DNA of 64,000 bases from Paraglaciecola chathamensis S18K6 (GTDB lineage: Bacteria > Pseudomonadota > Gammaproteobacteria > Enterobacterales > Alteromonadaceae): assembly GCA_000314955.1 (NCBI GenBank), contig BAEM01000007.1, positions 62,001 through 126,000 of the forward strand, written 5' to 3'. How positions within the stretch are numbered: position 1 is the first letter of the stretch; each line of letters starts with the position of its first letter. Position numbers and translations under genes: made by a program. The notes under the pieces were generated by a model. That model saw only the letters and a program-made list of their open reading frames with translations. It was not told the DNA's origin and did not search any database. Below, piece after piece: positions 25,574 through 34,284 of the stretch.

Positions 25574-28500
25574 ATGTCTGCAAGTTTCAAATTAAAGCCA
25601 CTCGTCCTTGCGATGATGCCTCTTTTATTTGCTTCCAACTCTGCAACTGTATTTGCTCAAGATACCGATGCGCAGAACACACCCAGCGAAGAAGAGAAAA
25701 AGAAAAAAGCTGAAGAAGATTTAGAGGTCATCAAAGTTTCAGGCTATAGAGGAAGCGTTATTCGCTCAATCAACGCCAAGAAATTTTCTGACGGGGTGCA
25801 AGATTCGATATTTGCAGAGGATATAGGTAAGTCAACCGACCAAAACATTGCTGATGCGTTATCTCGGGTAACCGGTGTAACGGTGCAAGAAGCTGACGGT
25901 GAAGGTACACGTATTTCTGTTCGTGGTGCAGGTGCTGCACTAAACCAAATCTCCCTTAACGGCGTAGCGCTTACATCTGGGCTCAACGGCTCTGGCTCAA
26001 ATCAAAGTGTGTCAGATGAAAGTGTCGATTTAAGCACATTCTCATCGGACATTTTATCGTCTATTAACGTGATCAAAACCGCAGCGGCGGATCACGATGA
26101 GGGTTCGCTAGGCGCCAACGTTATTCTTAAAACATTTAAGCCTTTGAGTGTTGAAGAAGACCGCCGTTCCATTGAAATTCAGGGTAGACACAATGAATAT
26201 GCAGAAAAAAATAACTACAAACTAAGTGGTACGTTTTCTGAAAAGTTCCTTGATGACAATTTAGGCATCATAGTGACTGCGTCAAAAGAAACCCAAGATA
26301 CACGTCGCGATTCATTAGGCGGAGACTGGCTTTCGCCGTATAAAGTAGCCCGTATTCGTGAAGGCGGCGCAACCAACCTAGACGGCGAAGTCATTGGTGA
26401 AGAACGTGATGCGCTAATCGCCAACGGTCGCTCTTTTAATACTTTTGTGAACACTCGCGACCGCGATACGCTGACTATGGGCATTCAGTTCTTACCCACA
26501 GATGTAACAGACGTGCAGTTAGACTTGAGCTATTCAAAACAAACGTTTGAGCAAGACTCTCATAGCATATACGTCACCACACCCGATTTGTCCGTTCTAG
26601 GTTCTGCGGTTACCAACTTTTACAATACCGAATTCAACGGTACCATTCCTGAAACACAAGCACACCTAGGAACAGTCTTTACCGATCCGCAGCAAGACTG
26701 GTGGATACTCGACGAAGCAAACAATACGCTCGTCAAGTCAATCAACCGCTTTGCATCAGGTGGATTCTCGCGCCAGCTATCTGGTAATGAAACCGAGAAC
26801 AAGGTCGCAACCTTAAAAATCAATCACGAGATCACCGAAGACTTATTGGTTGAGTTCACCGCTGGTTATTCAAGAACGGATTTTGAATCACTACCGAACG
26901 CCTCGGTTAGAACGCAAAACTGGAACAAGGTGCCTATTCCAGATTTAGCTGAAGTTCCAGTGGTTGACCCGAACGGCAATGCTGTATTGCAACCTGTTGG
27001 TTTTGATTGCAGCACGGGCCAATGCGTATTAGTTACTGGCGACCAACCGGTATCATATGTACCGACTAATGCTGGCAGCGCAGCGTCGAACATATCCCCC
27101 ACAGGGTTTAGCCCTTATGACTTAAATGCTAACCATTTGGGTGGCTTATCCCGCTACAATGAAGAGCAAATTGATACCAACAAGTCTGTGTTTTTAGATT
27201 TTGACTGGGCAGTTGATTTTGTGGGTGTCAACAAAGTTGAGTTTGGACTTAAATACTCTAGTCGTGATAAAGAAGTTTTCACTGACTATCAGGACTTCTC
27301 AAATACCGACGATATTGTGTTAAACCCTGAGACGGGTGAAGTTATTTCAGGTTTGGGCCAAGGTGATATTACCGTCGCTGATTTCACTACAGGAACCGGC
27401 TTACCTGTTAGTAATTTCTTTGAAGATTTACTCGGTTCAAACGCCAGTGAGTACAACACCAACTACCTTAATGGTTGGGCTATTCTAGACCCAGAAAAAG
27501 CATTCGCTGAGCGCTTCCAGATCCCGAATTCTGTGTTAGTGAGCAATAACAATGGTGATAGACAGATCACCCAAGACAACGTTTCAGCTTACGCCAAACT
27601 AAACTTCGAATATTTCGATTCAAAACTCACCGGTAATATTGGTGTGCGTTATGTGAAAACAGAGAATACCTCGATTGGTAATTCAACCTTTACCTTCAAT
27701 GGACAAAACGTTGCTTTTGACCCAGTGGCGCTTATTTATGATAAACAGTTAGCCAATACGTCTTTGGCGCCGTGTCCAGAAGCGGTATTTATTAACGGGT
27801 CAGTGGTCAACGCCGACCCGAATATTTATCCTTGTTATGACTCTGGTTTTTCAGGGATCGTAACTAACCCCGCAGGTGATTCCGTAGATAGAGGGTTTGC
27901 TGTTGAGTATGACGCAGATGGCAATGTTGTGAGTCAAGTGGGTCAATACCCACAAAACGAACCCGTCACTAACAACTCTCGTAGCTGGTATGGGCTTTTG
28001 GACCACAGAGATACCTCAACCCAAGGTGCTAGCGCCCAAGAATTACTCGACGCAGGTTTGATTTCTTCTCTTAGAGAAGTGAACAACCGAGCATTCGCAG
28101 GCACAGGCGAAAACGAATCTGAAATTTGGTTACCTAGCGCGAACTTAAACTACGCCATCAATGATGAATTGATCGCCCGCTTTGCCGCGTCAAAAACCAT
28201 GGCACGTCCCAGATTTGACTCGCTAACACCTGGCTTTAGTGCCAGTGAAAACCCATGGGGCGTTGATTCAAGTAGTATTCGTACTAACAACCCAAGACTT
28301 CAGCCTCTTACGTCAAACAACATCGATATTTCATTGGAGTGGTATTTCAATAAAGCCGGTTTAGTATCAGTCGCACTGTTTAGAAAAGACATGAAAAACT
28401 TTGAGGAGCGCGTAAGTGCCGAGGTTTATCTGAAAGATATTCGAACTGACTATGGGCTAGAGTCAATATCTCTTGATGAAGTGGTCATCAATCCAGGTGC

Positions 28501-29221
28501 TGAAACGGAAGTCATTAACCCGAATGATGGCCGCGTTACACTGGTAAACGAAGTTACGCCATTTAATAGCGACTGTTTACCTTTCAGGGTCGTGCAGGTA
28601 CAAATAGCCGACGTACTGCCGGTGGAATGTCGCAACTTCCAAGCCAGTGTGTTGCGTAATGGTAAAGGCTCTCTGACTCAGGGCTTAGAATTTTCCTACA
28701 ACCAATCTTACGATTTCCTACCCGGTTTTTGGTCCGGCCTTGGGGTTAACTTTAACTACACCTTTGCTGATTCAGAAAACGACTCAGACTTTGATGAAAC
28801 CCTTCAACGCGTGGTTCAACCTGTACCGCAGGCATATACGCCAAGGCACAGCGCGAATACAACTTTGTTCTGGGAGAAAAACGGCCATCAGTTACGTTTA
28901 ACGCATAGGTTCAACTCAGATCAATTCGTTGGCGAAGTAACCAACGGCAACGCTTGGCAAGATTCCACCACTAGGCTTGATTTTAGCGCCACCTACAAAT
29001 GGGACGAGAACATTACGTTTACGCTCCACGCGCTGAATCTTACTGATGACATTACTCGCACGTATTTCACATCTCGAGACATTACCCTCAGAGATGCTGA
29101 TGGCAACGTGACTATATTGAGCGAAGGCAACGCCTTGACGGATGACGTTTATGAAGGGCGAACAATCGCGGAATATAAAACAGGTCGTCAATTCCGTGTT
29201 AGCGCCAGAGTGAATTTCTAA
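25574..29221 (+). CDS. Large TonB-dependent receptor for oligosaccharides
   Basis: A 1215-residue outer-membrane receptor. Signal peptide (ends ATVFAQ), a Lys/Glu-rich linker, then a TonB-box-like DLEVIKVSG near residue 50, plug motifs (DIGKSTDQNIADALSRVTGV, ISVRGAGAALNQISLNGV) and a long barrel with the TonB-dependent receptor C-terminal signature (TLHALNLTDDITRTYF ... YKTGRQFRVSARVNF; last residue Phe). The plug pattern is that of the large receptors found with polysaccharide enzymes in Alteromonadales, Caulobacter and Xanthomonas. It heads the plus-strand operon, and an AGGAGA Shine-Dalgarno 8 bases upstream fixes the start. Inferred function: energy-dependent import of sulfated galactan oligosaccharides. 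Confidence 0.93.
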   Translation: MSASFKLKPLVLAMMPLLFASNSATVFAQDTDAQNTPSEEEKKKKAEEDLEVIKVSGYRGSVIRSINAKKFSDGVQDSIFAEDIGKSTDQNIADALSRVTGVTVQEADGEGTRISVRGAGAALNQISLNGVALTSGLNGSGSNQSVSDESVDLSTFSSDILSSINVIKTAAADHDEGSLGANVILKTFKPLSVEEDRRSIEIQGRHNEYAEKNNYKLSGTFSEKFLDDNLGIIVTASKETQDTRRDSLGGDWLSPYKVARIREGGATNLDGEVIGEERDALIANGRSFNTFVNTRDRDTLTMGIQFLPTDVTDVQLDLSYSKQTFEQDSHSIYVTTPDLSVLGSAVTNFYNTEFNGTIPETQAHLGTVFTDPQQDWWILDEANNTLVKSINRFASGGFSRQLSGNETENKVATLKINHEITEDLLVEFTAGYSRTDFESLPNASVRTQNWNKVPIPDLAEVPVVDPNGNAVLQPVGFDCSTGQCVLVTGDQPVSYVPTNAGSAASNISPTGFSPYDLNANHLGGLSRYNEEQIDTNKSVFLDFDWAVDFVGVNKVEFGLKYSSRDKEVFTDYQDFSNTDDIVLNPETGEVISGLGQGDITVADFTTGTGLPVSNFFEDLLGSNASEYNTNYLNGWAILDPEKAFAERFQIPNSVLVSNNNGDRQITQDNVSAYAKLNFEYFDSKLTGNIGVRYVKTENTSIGNSTFTFNGQNVAFDPVALIYDKQLANTSLAPCPEAVFINGSVVNADPNIYPCYDSGFSGIVTNPAGDSVDRGFAVEYDADGNVVSQVGQYPQNEPVTNNSRSWYGLLDHRDTSTQGASAQELLDAGLISSLREVNNRAFAGTGENESEIWLPSANLNYAINDELIARFAASKTMARPRFDSLTPGFSASENPWGVDSSSIRTNNPRLQPLTSNNIDISLEWYFNKAGLVSVALFRKDMKNFEERVSAEVYLKDIRTDYGLESISLDEVVINPGAETEVINPNDGRVTLVNEVTPFNSDCLPFRVVQVQIADVLPVECRNFQASVLRNGKGSLTQGLEFSYNQSYDFLPGFWSGLGVNFNYTFADSENDSDFDETLQRVVQPVPQAYTPRHSANTTLFWEKNGHQLRLTHRFNSDQFVGEVTNGNAWQDSTTRLDFSATYKWDENITFTLHALNLTDDITRTYFTSRDITLRDADGNVTILSEGNALTDDVYEGRTIAEYKTGRQFRVSARVNF

Positions 29222-29241
29222 GGTTCATAAATCGTATTGTC

Positions 29242-29273
29242 GCGCTTGTTATAACCAAAGGTTAAACGAGCGC
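29242..29273 (+). other. Stable intra-operon hairpin after the TonB receptor gene
   Basis: GCGCTTGTT...AACGAGCGC with an inner TAACC/GGTTA stem gives a roughly 14-bp helix with one bulged A, one G-U pair and an AAA loop. It follows the receptor stop by 20 bases and is followed by CAAAAATTGG, which is not a U-tract. It is more likely to be an mRNA-stability/partial-attenuation element than a full terminator. Confidence 0.55.
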
Positions 29274-29295
29274 CAAAAATTGGAGAATTAGTAAG

Positions 29296-30996
29296 ATGTA
29301 CACAAACTTACTTAAAAAATGTAGTTTAGGCTTAGCTGTATCTTTAGCATTGACCGCGTGTGGAGAAGGCGATGGCACGCAGAAATTATTCGGTGACGAC
29401 GTACCTGCGCCGCAGGTCGCTCAGTCCAATCCTACCTTAACCTTTGACGAAGGTGAGGTCGTCACCGTGGATTTAACTGAAGGGGTTACAAACCCTGCAG
29501 ACACCCCTATTTTTATTCGAAAACTCACCTACCTTGAAAAGGTCATAGACGAGTTTGGTAATGAAATACCTGGGCCTGACGGTCTCGTTCAAAACCTATT
29601 CGTGGGACCACCGCTACCTAACAGAGCGGTAACCGCCATTGAAAACGAGCTCACCTTTGACGGTACTGCGTTCGAAGATGTGCTTGTTCACCCTTATACC
29701 GTTGAACAAAGAGACGCGTTAATCGAGCAAATCAATACGCAAAACAGTGAAATTGAAGCGAGCAACAATGCCGACGATGACATAAGCAATGATGAACCAC
29801 TGATTACCGTGCCTCCAGAGCTCTATTCACAAGGTATATATCGCTTTACCTATTCAGTTGATAACGGCGCTGATACCCAACCGGAAGTGGAATTGACAAT
29901 AACCGTTAACGGGGTAGAAGTTAAACCGGAAGCAATCAATTTAATCAGTGATGCCAATGTAGAAGTCGCAAAAGGCTATACCGCACAAATCAACGCGAAT
30001 TTAACGCCAGCTAACACGACCTACATCAACCCCGTATTCACCAGCTTAGATCCGCAAGTTGCCTCAGTCAGCGCGCAAGGTCTTATTACGGGTGTTGAAC
30101 TGGGTACCTTTACCATTTTAGTTGCTAGCCAAGATGGCGCTTTAACTACAGAGGTAACAGGTGAAGTGGTACCGCTAACTGACCCGACCGGTATTGCGAT
30201 TATCGATGACGATACAGCTGAAGAGCCAAATACCTTGGCCACCGTAGAAGTACAACTAGATACACCGTTGGATCTGGATTACCTGCTACTACCCGATACG
30301 GATGAAGTGGAATTTACCAGCAATGTGCTTTGGACATCATCAGACACTGAGAAACTTACAGTGGATGAAGATGGGCTGGTGACGCCACTGATGTATAACA
30401 ATGCAGTGGATATGCAAGAAGATAATAAAGTGATTGTTACCGCCACGATTGAAGACACTAACTTAACCTATAACACCGAAGTGACTATTGTCCCAGGCAC
30501 AAACCTAATGGCGGCAGGTAAGCGTGAGTTCTCATCTGATGATGCATTAGGAGAAGACTTCTTATTTGCCAGAACTGATGCCGGACAGGTCAACCTTGGG
30601 ATAATAGAACTACGTGATGATGCTAACTCTATTGATGGCCAAAGCTTGTACGTCAACTCAATGGGAGGCAATGGTGTAAAAGCGCAGTTTTCACCTAAAG
30701 CGTTTGCCCATGCTGGTGTCGATACTTCTGTCGCCCATGAAGTGAGCTTCGATGTGCGCGTCATTCAAGGCAGCGCTATTCAAGTGTACTTCCAGTCTCC
30801 TGGGGTAATTAACTGGCAAACTACCGTGTTAAATGTCACACCTGAGCAAGTGGCAAATGGTGAGGTCGTGCGCTTTACTCACAGATTTAACAGCCCAGGG
30901 GAAAGTCGCAATGATGGTAGCTTCTACTTCAACTTCCATGTTGAGCCCAGCGTAGAAGCGTACATAGACAACCTGTCTTATGAAAATGTGGAATAA
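29296..30996 (+). CDS. TonB-receptor-associated surface lipoprotein with Big_2-like domains
   Basis: A 566-residue protein with a lipobox (LALTAC, Cys22). Its middle contains at least one bacterial Ig-like (Big_2) repeat, with the signature LDPQVASVSAQGLITGVELG, and a second related one around VLWTSSDTEKLTVDEDGLVTP. The last ~160 residues look like a carbohydrate-binding jelly roll (FDVRVIQGSAIQVYFQSPG, ending AYIDNLSYENV). It lies 74 bases after the receptor in the same operon and probably plays the glycan-capturing role that SusD plays in Bacteroidetes, though it shows no SusD helical-repeat sequence. Ligand is unknown. Confidence 0.75.
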   Translation: MYTNLLKKCSLGLAVSLALTACGEGDGTQKLFGDDVPAPQVAQSNPTLTFDEGEVVTVDLTEGVTNPADTPIFIRKLTYLEKVIDEFGNEIPGPDGLVQNLFVGPPLPNRAVTAIENELTFDGTAFEDVLVHPYTVEQRDALIEQINTQNSEIEASNNADDDISNDEPLITVPPELYSQGIYRFTYSVDNGADTQPEVELTITVNGVEVKPEAINLISDANVEVAKGYTAQINANLTPANTTYINPVFTSLDPQVASVSAQGLITGVELGTFTILVASQDGALTTEVTGEVVPLTDPTGIAIIDDDTAEEPNTLATVEVQLDTPLDLDYLLLPDTDEVEFTSNVLWTSSDTEKLTVDEDGLVTPLMYNNAVDMQEDNKVIVTATIEDTNLTYNTEVTIVPGTNLMAAGKREFSSDDALGEDFLFARTDAGQVNLGIIELRDDANSIDGQSLYVNSMGGNGVKAQFSPKAFAHAGVDTSVAHEVSFDVRVIQGSAIQVYFQSPGVINWQTTVLNVTPEQVANGEVVRFTHRFNSPGESRNDGSFYFNFHVEPSVEAYIDNLSYENVE

Positions 30997-31015
30997 CCTT
31001 TAATACCTACCTATT

Positions 31016-31036
31016 AAGCCCCGTTAATCGGGGCTT
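31016..31036 (+). terminator. Hairpin terminator between lipoprotein and halogenase genes
   Basis: An 8-bp GC-rich stem (AAGCCCCG / CGGGGCTT) with a 5-base loop, followed by TGTC. The short T-run makes termination likely but partial; the halogenase gene begins 51 bases later with no clear separate promoter seen. Confidence 0.65.
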
Positions 31037-31087
31037 TGTCAGTAACACGCTTCATGTTTTTCACGTAAAAAGAAGTCGGTTACCTAT

Positions 31088-32587
31088 ATGAAAAAAACAG
31101 CTATAACAATATTAGGCGGCGGCACAGCAGGCTGGATGACGGCAGCTATTCTCGCCAAAGGATTACCTAAAGATAAATTTCATATTTGCTTAGTAGAAAG
31201 CTCTGACATCTCAAGTGTCGGCGTTGGCGAAGCCACTATTCCGCCCATGACATCATTACTGGCGTATTTAGAATTAGACGAAAGCAGCTTTTTAAAACGC
31301 CTTAATGGAACGTTCAAATATGGTATTCAGTTTGAAAATTGGTCTGAACTGGGCAATCAATATATGCATGCTTTTGGGGACATTGGCACGCCCCTTGGCA
31401 CACTTTCGTTCACTCAAGCATGGCTCAAATCTGCGGCAGCATTAAACTTCACTGAGTTAGGCAGTTACATTCCAAGTGCAGTCGCTGCTAAAACTGGAAA
31501 GTTTCATCCTCCGGTGGATATCCCTCAAGGGGCTAACCCAACTCACTTCTACCCTCTTTCATTATTATTTTACGCCTATCAATTTGACGCTACTGAGCTT
31601 GCCAGCTTATTGAAAGAGTACGCGATTGACCGCTCGGTTGAGCACATAGAAGGTATGGTTAATCGGGTTAACAACAAACGAAATGGTGATATCTCAAGCT
31701 TAAGCTTACGTGATGGGCGCAATATTGCAGGGGATTACTTCGTAGATTGTTCAGGTATGCGCGGACGACTCAATAAGTCACATTTTGGATGCGAATTCGA
31801 TGACTGGAGCAACGAACTTCCGTGTAATTCTGCTATCGCGGTACAAACCAAGCGAGACACGCCTGCTGCCCCCTACACTAAGTCAATAGCTATGAGTGCG
31901 GGCTGGCGCTGGGAAATTCCCCTGCGTGATCGAACAGGAAATGGGTACGTATTCTCAAGCCGATTTCTAACTGACGAGCAAGCGTTACAAGAACTGAATG
32001 AGGCACTTGCAGGTGAACAATTCATCACCGAGCCAAGGACCATTCATTTTAAAACAGGTTGTTTGACCACGCCTTGGCATCGCAACAGTATTGCCATCGG
32101 GCTTGCTAGCGGATTTACCGAGCCTCTGGAGTCAACCAGTATTCATCTTATTCACAAATACGCTCTCGAGCTAAAAGACGCGCTTTTATGTGGTCAAGAC
32201 TTGGCTCACGAGGCCAAGCGTTTTAACCACATGTTTTATCAGGAGGCTTTAAGCATAAAAGACTTTTTGCTCGCGCACTACCATGTTTCTAAGCGCACCG
32301 ATTCCCCGTTTTGGCAGCACTGCAAGAATATGCCTATTACGCAAACGTTGCAGAATTACTTGGCCGAGTTTGCTCGCAACGGCTACATTAACTTACCTGA
32401 AAGTAGTTTGTTTCCTTTTCAAAGTTGGTTTCAAGTGTTGGTGGGGCAAGGTTACTTGGCGGACTATTGCGCCTTTTCAGACAAACAGTTCGATGCGCAG
32501 CAAGCAAAGCCGTTCTTCAATAACGTGAAGCTCGCCATACAGTCAGAAGTCGCGCGCTTAGCACCGCATCAGTCTTACCTTCAATAG
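31088..32587 (+). CDS. Flavin-dependent tryptophan-halogenase family protein (canonical motifs)
   Basis: A 499-residue protein with the FAD-binding GGGTAG (10-15), GVGEATIPP (45-53), a lysine at the position of the halogenase catalytic lysine (Lys77 in GTFKYGIQFENW), the WRWEIP motif (Trp273 to Pro278, matching WxWxIP) and TEPLESTSIHL near residue 345. Together these mark the tryptophan-halogenase family. Close homologues are frequently found beside TonB receptors in Alteromonadales, Caulobacterales and Xanthomonadales, where substrates are mostly unknown; some act on indole derivatives in vitro. No flavin reductase gene is seen nearby. A role in modifying a glycan-associated phenol or in defence chemistry is possible but speculative. 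Confidence 0.88.
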   Translation: MKKTAITILGGGTAGWMTAAILAKGLPKDKFHICLVESSDISSVGVGEATIPPMTSLLAYLELDESSFLKRLNGTFKYGIQFENWSELGNQYMHAFGDIGTPLGTLSFTQAWLKSAAALNFTELGSYIPSAVAAKTGKFHPPVDIPQGANPTHFYPLSLLFYAYQFDATELASLLKEYAIDRSVEHIEGMVNRVNNKRNGDISSLSLRDGRNIAGDYFVDCSGMRGRLNKSHFGCEFDDWSNELPCNSAIAVQTKRDTPAAPYTKSIAMSAGWRWEIPLRDRTGNGYVFSSRFLTDEQALQELNEALAGEQFITEPRTIHFKTGCLTTPWHRNSIAIGLASGFTEPLESTSIHLIHKYALELKDALLCGQDLAHEAKRFNHMFYQEALSIKDFLLAHYHVSKRTDSPFWQHCKNMPITQTLQNYLAEFARNGYINLPESSLFPFQSWFQVLVGQGYLADYCAFSDKQFDAQQAKPFFNNVKLAIQSEVARLAPHQSYLQ

Positions 32588-32616
32588 TAACTCACGACAA
32601 TAACAAGGTGGCTTTT

Positions 32617-33285
32617 ATGAAATACTCACTTAAATTTTACAGGCGTCGCACTTTAGCGCTTTTAATCACTGGTCTATTCACGGCGCAAGTATTCGGATTC
32701 GGTACCGATCCGGTATCCAGTTATCTCACTCAGGGCAAAGCGGTCGGTAATTGGAGTGCGTCGATAGGCAATGGCTTAAATTACTATATTCCCTTGGAAG
32801 ACCAGCAAGCCGCCACAGTAAGGGGAAATCTAACGGTGCGCCCTGATAAACAAAACGCGAAAGGAGACGCCCTACATCTTAAATGGAAAGGCAGAAAAGT
32901 AAAAAATGAATGGGGTGGCAACGCGCTCTACGACAGCACCTTCAGTTTAGGAAGAAGCAATGCCGATATATCATCAGTGAAAGAGTTGGCAGCGTTAGTC
33001 CTTAACATAAAGGTGTTAAGAGCCCCCAATGCGCTGACTAAACTAACTCTACAATGCAAAAACTCAAATAAGTGCAAAAGTGAATTTCCCATCAATACTG
33101 CGCTGGGAAAATTACAAAAAGACCAATGGCTAAATGTGCCCATACCCTTGAGCTGTTTCGATAAATCTGGGCAGTTCGATTTTAGTAACCTAACCGGCAT
33201 ATCTATCGCCACCCAAGGAAAGATGGAGATTGTGCTGGCTAATGTCGGCCTAGCGCCTTTGCCTGACGGTATGTCTGGTTGTTAA
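32617..33285 (+). CDS. Exported stand-alone ExoP-like carbohydrate-binding domain
   Basis: A 222-residue protein; the ATG at 32617 is preceded by AAGGTGG, which decides against an in-frame GTG nine bases upstream. A signal peptide (LALLITGLFTAQVFG) is followed by a beta-sandwich that resembles the C-terminal ExoP domain of GH3 exo-glucanases: VGNWSASIGNGLNYYIPLED near the start, LTLQCKNSNKC in the middle and QWLNVPIPLSCFDKSGQ with EIVLANVGLAPL at the end. In GH3 enzymes the domain is fused to the catalytic part; here it is alone. It follows the halogenase by 29 bases in the same operon. Probably a periplasmic glycan-binding protein. Confidence 0.65.
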   Translation: MKYSLKFYRRRTLALLITGLFTAQVFGFGTDPVSSYLTQGKAVGNWSASIGNGLNYYIPLEDQQAATVRGNLTVRPDKQNAKGDALHLKWKGRKVKNEWGGNALYDSTFSLGRSNADISSVKELAALVLNIKVLRAPNALTKLTLQCKNSNKCKSEFPINTALGKLQKDQWLNVPIPLSCFDKSGQFDFSNLTGISIATQGKMEIVLANVGLAPLPDGMSGC

Positions 33286-33313
33286 GCCTAGATTGTTAAG
33301 CCTAGGTTGTTTT

Positions 33314-33333
33314 GCTGGCGGTATATCGCCAGC
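33314..33333 (+). terminator. Hairpin downstream of the ExoP-like gene
   Basis: A 7-bp GC-rich stem (GCTGGCG / CGCCAGC) with a 6-base loop. It lies 29 bases after the stop; there is no U-tract on the plus strand (GGAAAAAA follows), so its strength as a terminator is uncertain. Confidence 0.45.
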
Positions 33334-33361
33334 GGAAAAAAGCGCTTTACTCGCAAAAAGC

Positions 33362-33388
33362 ACCTGTAAGCAAGGCTTGCTTACAGGT
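33362..33388 (-). terminator. Rho-independent terminator of the GH2-GH16 operon
   Basis: A 12-bp perfect stem (ACCTGTAAGCAA with its complement) and 3-base loop, followed on the minus strand by GCTTTTTG. It lies 9 bases beyond the GH16 stop. Confidence 0.8.
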
Positions 33389-33396
33389 ACTGCCTC

Positions 33397-34272
33397 TTAC
33401 TGACTCTGTTGCCAAACTCGCACATATTTAACTCTATACTCTTTGTCAGTGCGGCTATCATCTGGTAAGGCTTTAAACCATTTATTCGATTCATTGTTAA
33501 CGTTAATCGTCAGTGGCTGATGCCAGTGGGTATTTTCAACTTCTCGAAACATGAAACCATCAATAAAGAAGCGAATAACGTCTTTATTCCACTCTAATCC
33601 CCACACGTGATAGTCCGTTTGGATCTCATCTGGGTGGTAATACTTTTTCGGGTCAGAGAAGTGCTTCTTCACATTGCCGTGTTCCTTCGGTGAGCGAAAT
33701 ACATGAAGGTTACTGTTGATGTCATGACGTTGCCCTTCTACGCAAGGGCAATTTTCTTGTATATCGATTTCAGTCCACCAGTCTTTGGTGCCCATAGTAA
33801 GCCAAAACCCAGACACCCAAGGTGCATCCATCAGCTTGGCCTCTGATTCAAAATATCCGTACAGTATGCGCTCTTTCGTTTTAATAAACCCTGACGAGTG
33901 GGTATAGCCTTTAGGCAGCTTAGTATCGCCATGTTGGTTAATCGACATCACCAGCTCCCCCTCTTCTAAGCGAGCATTGTCTTTATGAAAGAAGGTCGGC
34001 TCCCTGCCCTTCCAACTGGGATTGCTGGGGTGCCAACGCTTGGTATCCAGTGTTTGCCCATCAAATTCGTCGGTAAATTGTGCGTTTAGGGTCCACTTTC
34101 CACTGTTGCTTTGATCCGACAACGGAAATTGTTGATTTTCCCTTTGCACTAAATCACTTCGTTTAATGACGTCGGTATAGCCGGGGGGCGGCACGGTCAA
34201 CTCTTGGGCGTAGCTGAGCGTGCACAACGCCAAAGACAACCCACTGACAATAGTTTTCATCGTTGTTCTCAT
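33397..34272 (-). CDS. GH16 endo-galactanase family enzyme (agarase/porphyranase/carrageenase type)
   Basis: A 291-residue secreted enzyme. The ATG at 34272 is preferred to a TTG six bases upstream because an AAGGCG ribosome site lies 10 bases before it. Signal peptide residues 1-22, then a beta-jelly-roll with the GH16 catalytic signature ExDxxE: Glu168 (nucleophile), Asp170, Glu173 (acid/base) in WTEIDIQEN. The surrounding SGFIKTKERILYGYFESEAKL and FWLTM stretches are typical of the family. The E-x-D-x-x-E spacing belongs to the beta-bulge clade that includes agarases, porphyranases and carrageenases rather than the shorter ExDxE clade. Exact subfamily needs comparison. It starts 12 bases after the GH2 stop; substrate likely a red-algal galactan. 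Confidence 0.88.
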   Translation of the reverse strand: MRTTMKTIVSGLSLALCTLSYAQELTVPPPGYTDVIKRSDLVQRENQQFPLSDQSNSGKWTLNAQFTDEFDGQTLDTKRWHPSNPSWKGREPTFFHKDNARLEEGELVMSINQHGDTKLPKGYTHSSGFIKTKERILYGYFESEAKLMDAPWVSGFWLTMGTKDWWTEIDIQENCPCVEGQRHDINSNLHVFRSPKEHGNVKKHFSDPKKYYHPDEIQTDYHVWGLEWNKDVIRFFIDGFMFREVENTHWHQPLTINVNNESNKWFKALPDDSRTDKEYRVKYVRVWQQSQ

Positions 34273-34284
34273 ATTCAAAACGCC

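Noticed and set aside
29296..30996. SusD homologue
   Set aside because: No helical tetratricopeptide pattern; Ig-like repeats and a jelly-roll end instead. Only the position is SusD-like.
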